The notes below the pieces were generated by a model. That model worked only from the letters and a program-made list of their open reading frames with translations, had not been told where the DNA came from and did not search any database. Of a stretch of DNA of 5,174 bases, positions 4,834 through 5,174 are shown piece after piece (position 1 is the stretch's first letter; each line of letters opens with the position of its first letter). Source of the DNA: an uncultured Collinsella sp. (GTDB lineage Bacteria > Actinomycetota > Coriobacteriia > Coriobacteriales > Coriobacteriaceae); assembly GCA_900548515.1 (NCBI GenBank), contig URKU01000117.1, positions 1 to 5,174 of the forward strand. The letters run 5' to 3'. The position numbers were made by a program, and so were the translations under genes.

Positions 4834-4860
4834 GACAGGCGCCCGTTGCACGGGTATACT
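4832..4860 (+). promoter_or_regulatory. Sigma70-type promoter for purA overlapping the dnaB stop
   Basis: A -35 AGGACA (4832-4837, four of six) and a -10 TATACT (4855-4860, five of six) are spaced by 17 bases. The -35 overlaps the dnaB stop codon. The predicted start near 4867 leaves a leader of about 60 bases before purA. No terminator separates dnaB from purA, so readthrough could also contribute. Confidence 0.58.
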
Positions 4861-4926
4861 GGGAATGTTTTGTGCTTCTGTGCGCTAGCGTGGCGCGTAG
4901 ACAGTCCATGAATGTAAGGAGTAAAC

Positions 4927-5174
4927 ATGCCGTCAACCGTTTTGGTCGGTGCCCAGTGGGGCGATGAGGGCAAGGGTAAGATTTGCGACCTGGTCGCCGG
5001 CGACTTCGATGCCGTCGTGCGCTACTCGGGCGGCAACAACGCCGGTCACACCATCGTCGTCAACGGCAAGAAGTACGGCCTGCACCAGGTGCCTTCCGGC
5101 ATCATGTATTCCGACCACGTGTCGGTGATCGGTAACGGCTGCGTCGTCAACCCCAAGGTTGTCCTTGAGGAGAT
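4927..5174 (+). CDS. purA: Adenylosuccinate synthetase, N-terminal part (runs off right edge)
   Basis: PurA joins IMP and aspartate using GTP to make adenylosuccinate, the first committed step from IMP to AMP. Only the first 82 complete codons lie in the window; a full enzyme has about 430 residues. The start MPSTVLVGAQWGDEGKGK contains the family P-loop-like motif GDEGKGK at 12-18, with catalytic Asp13. GGNNAGHT at 35-42 carries catalytic His41. Both residues fall at the same numbers as in the E. coli enzyme, which confirms the start. AAGGAG (4916-4921) lies five bases before ATG 4927. It is 93 bases downstream of dnaB with its own promoter. The visible part is intact. Confidence 0.96.
   Translation, partial: MPSTVLVGAQWGDEGKGKICDLVAGDFDAVVRYSGGNNAGHTIVVNGKKYGLHQVPSGIMYSDHVSVIGNGCVVNPKVVLEE

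Overview
The window looks like a chromosomal segment of a moderately GC-rich actinobacterium, most likely of the class Coriobacteriia (Collinsella-like). This is inferred from codon usage, from strong AGGAGG-type ribosome binding sites, from CCA-encoding serine tRNAs and from the gene order rpsF-ssb-rpsR-rplI followed by dnaB and purA. Species cannot be fixed from the sequence alone.

Left part (1-720): a minus-strand gene leaves the window at base 1. Its first 121 codons resemble the N-terminal half of AbiEi-like antitoxin / DUF559-type proteins, but this is inference. To its right are three perfect hairpins with short loops (592-616, 620-639, 650-672). They are followed by an orphan plus-strand copy of a serine-tRNA 3' end (694-718), which looks like the tRNA scar left at one end of an integrated element, or like a decayed tRNA gene.

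tRNA part (720-1060): two intact serine tRNA genes lie on the minus strand, Ser-GGA (promoter at 1030-1058) and then Ser-CGA. Each is followed by a clear intrinsic terminator. The orphan tRNA fragment is a perfect 25-bp inverted copy of the Ser-CGA 3' end.

Intergenic part (1059-1428): no convincing gene. It holds a threefold 10-bp tandem repeat and some small palindromes. It ends in a good sigma70-type promoter (1429-1457) with a leader hairpin in front of rpsF.

Right part (1529-5174): rpsF (S6), ssb, rpsR (S18) and rplI (L9) form a compact plus-strand operon closed by a strong terminator (3250-3286). Replicative helicase dnaB follows as a separate unit, and then the beginning of purA (adenylosuccinate synthetase), which has its own promoter at the dnaB stop codon. 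S6 and S18 pair in the small-subunit platform and L9 is a large-subunit protein. SSB and DnaB act at the replication fork, so the block joins translation with replication, and purA adds purine synthesis. The core genes are ordinary and intact. The least explained material is the hairpin/tRNA-scar region at 560-720 and the RNA structures upstream of rpsF and rpsR.
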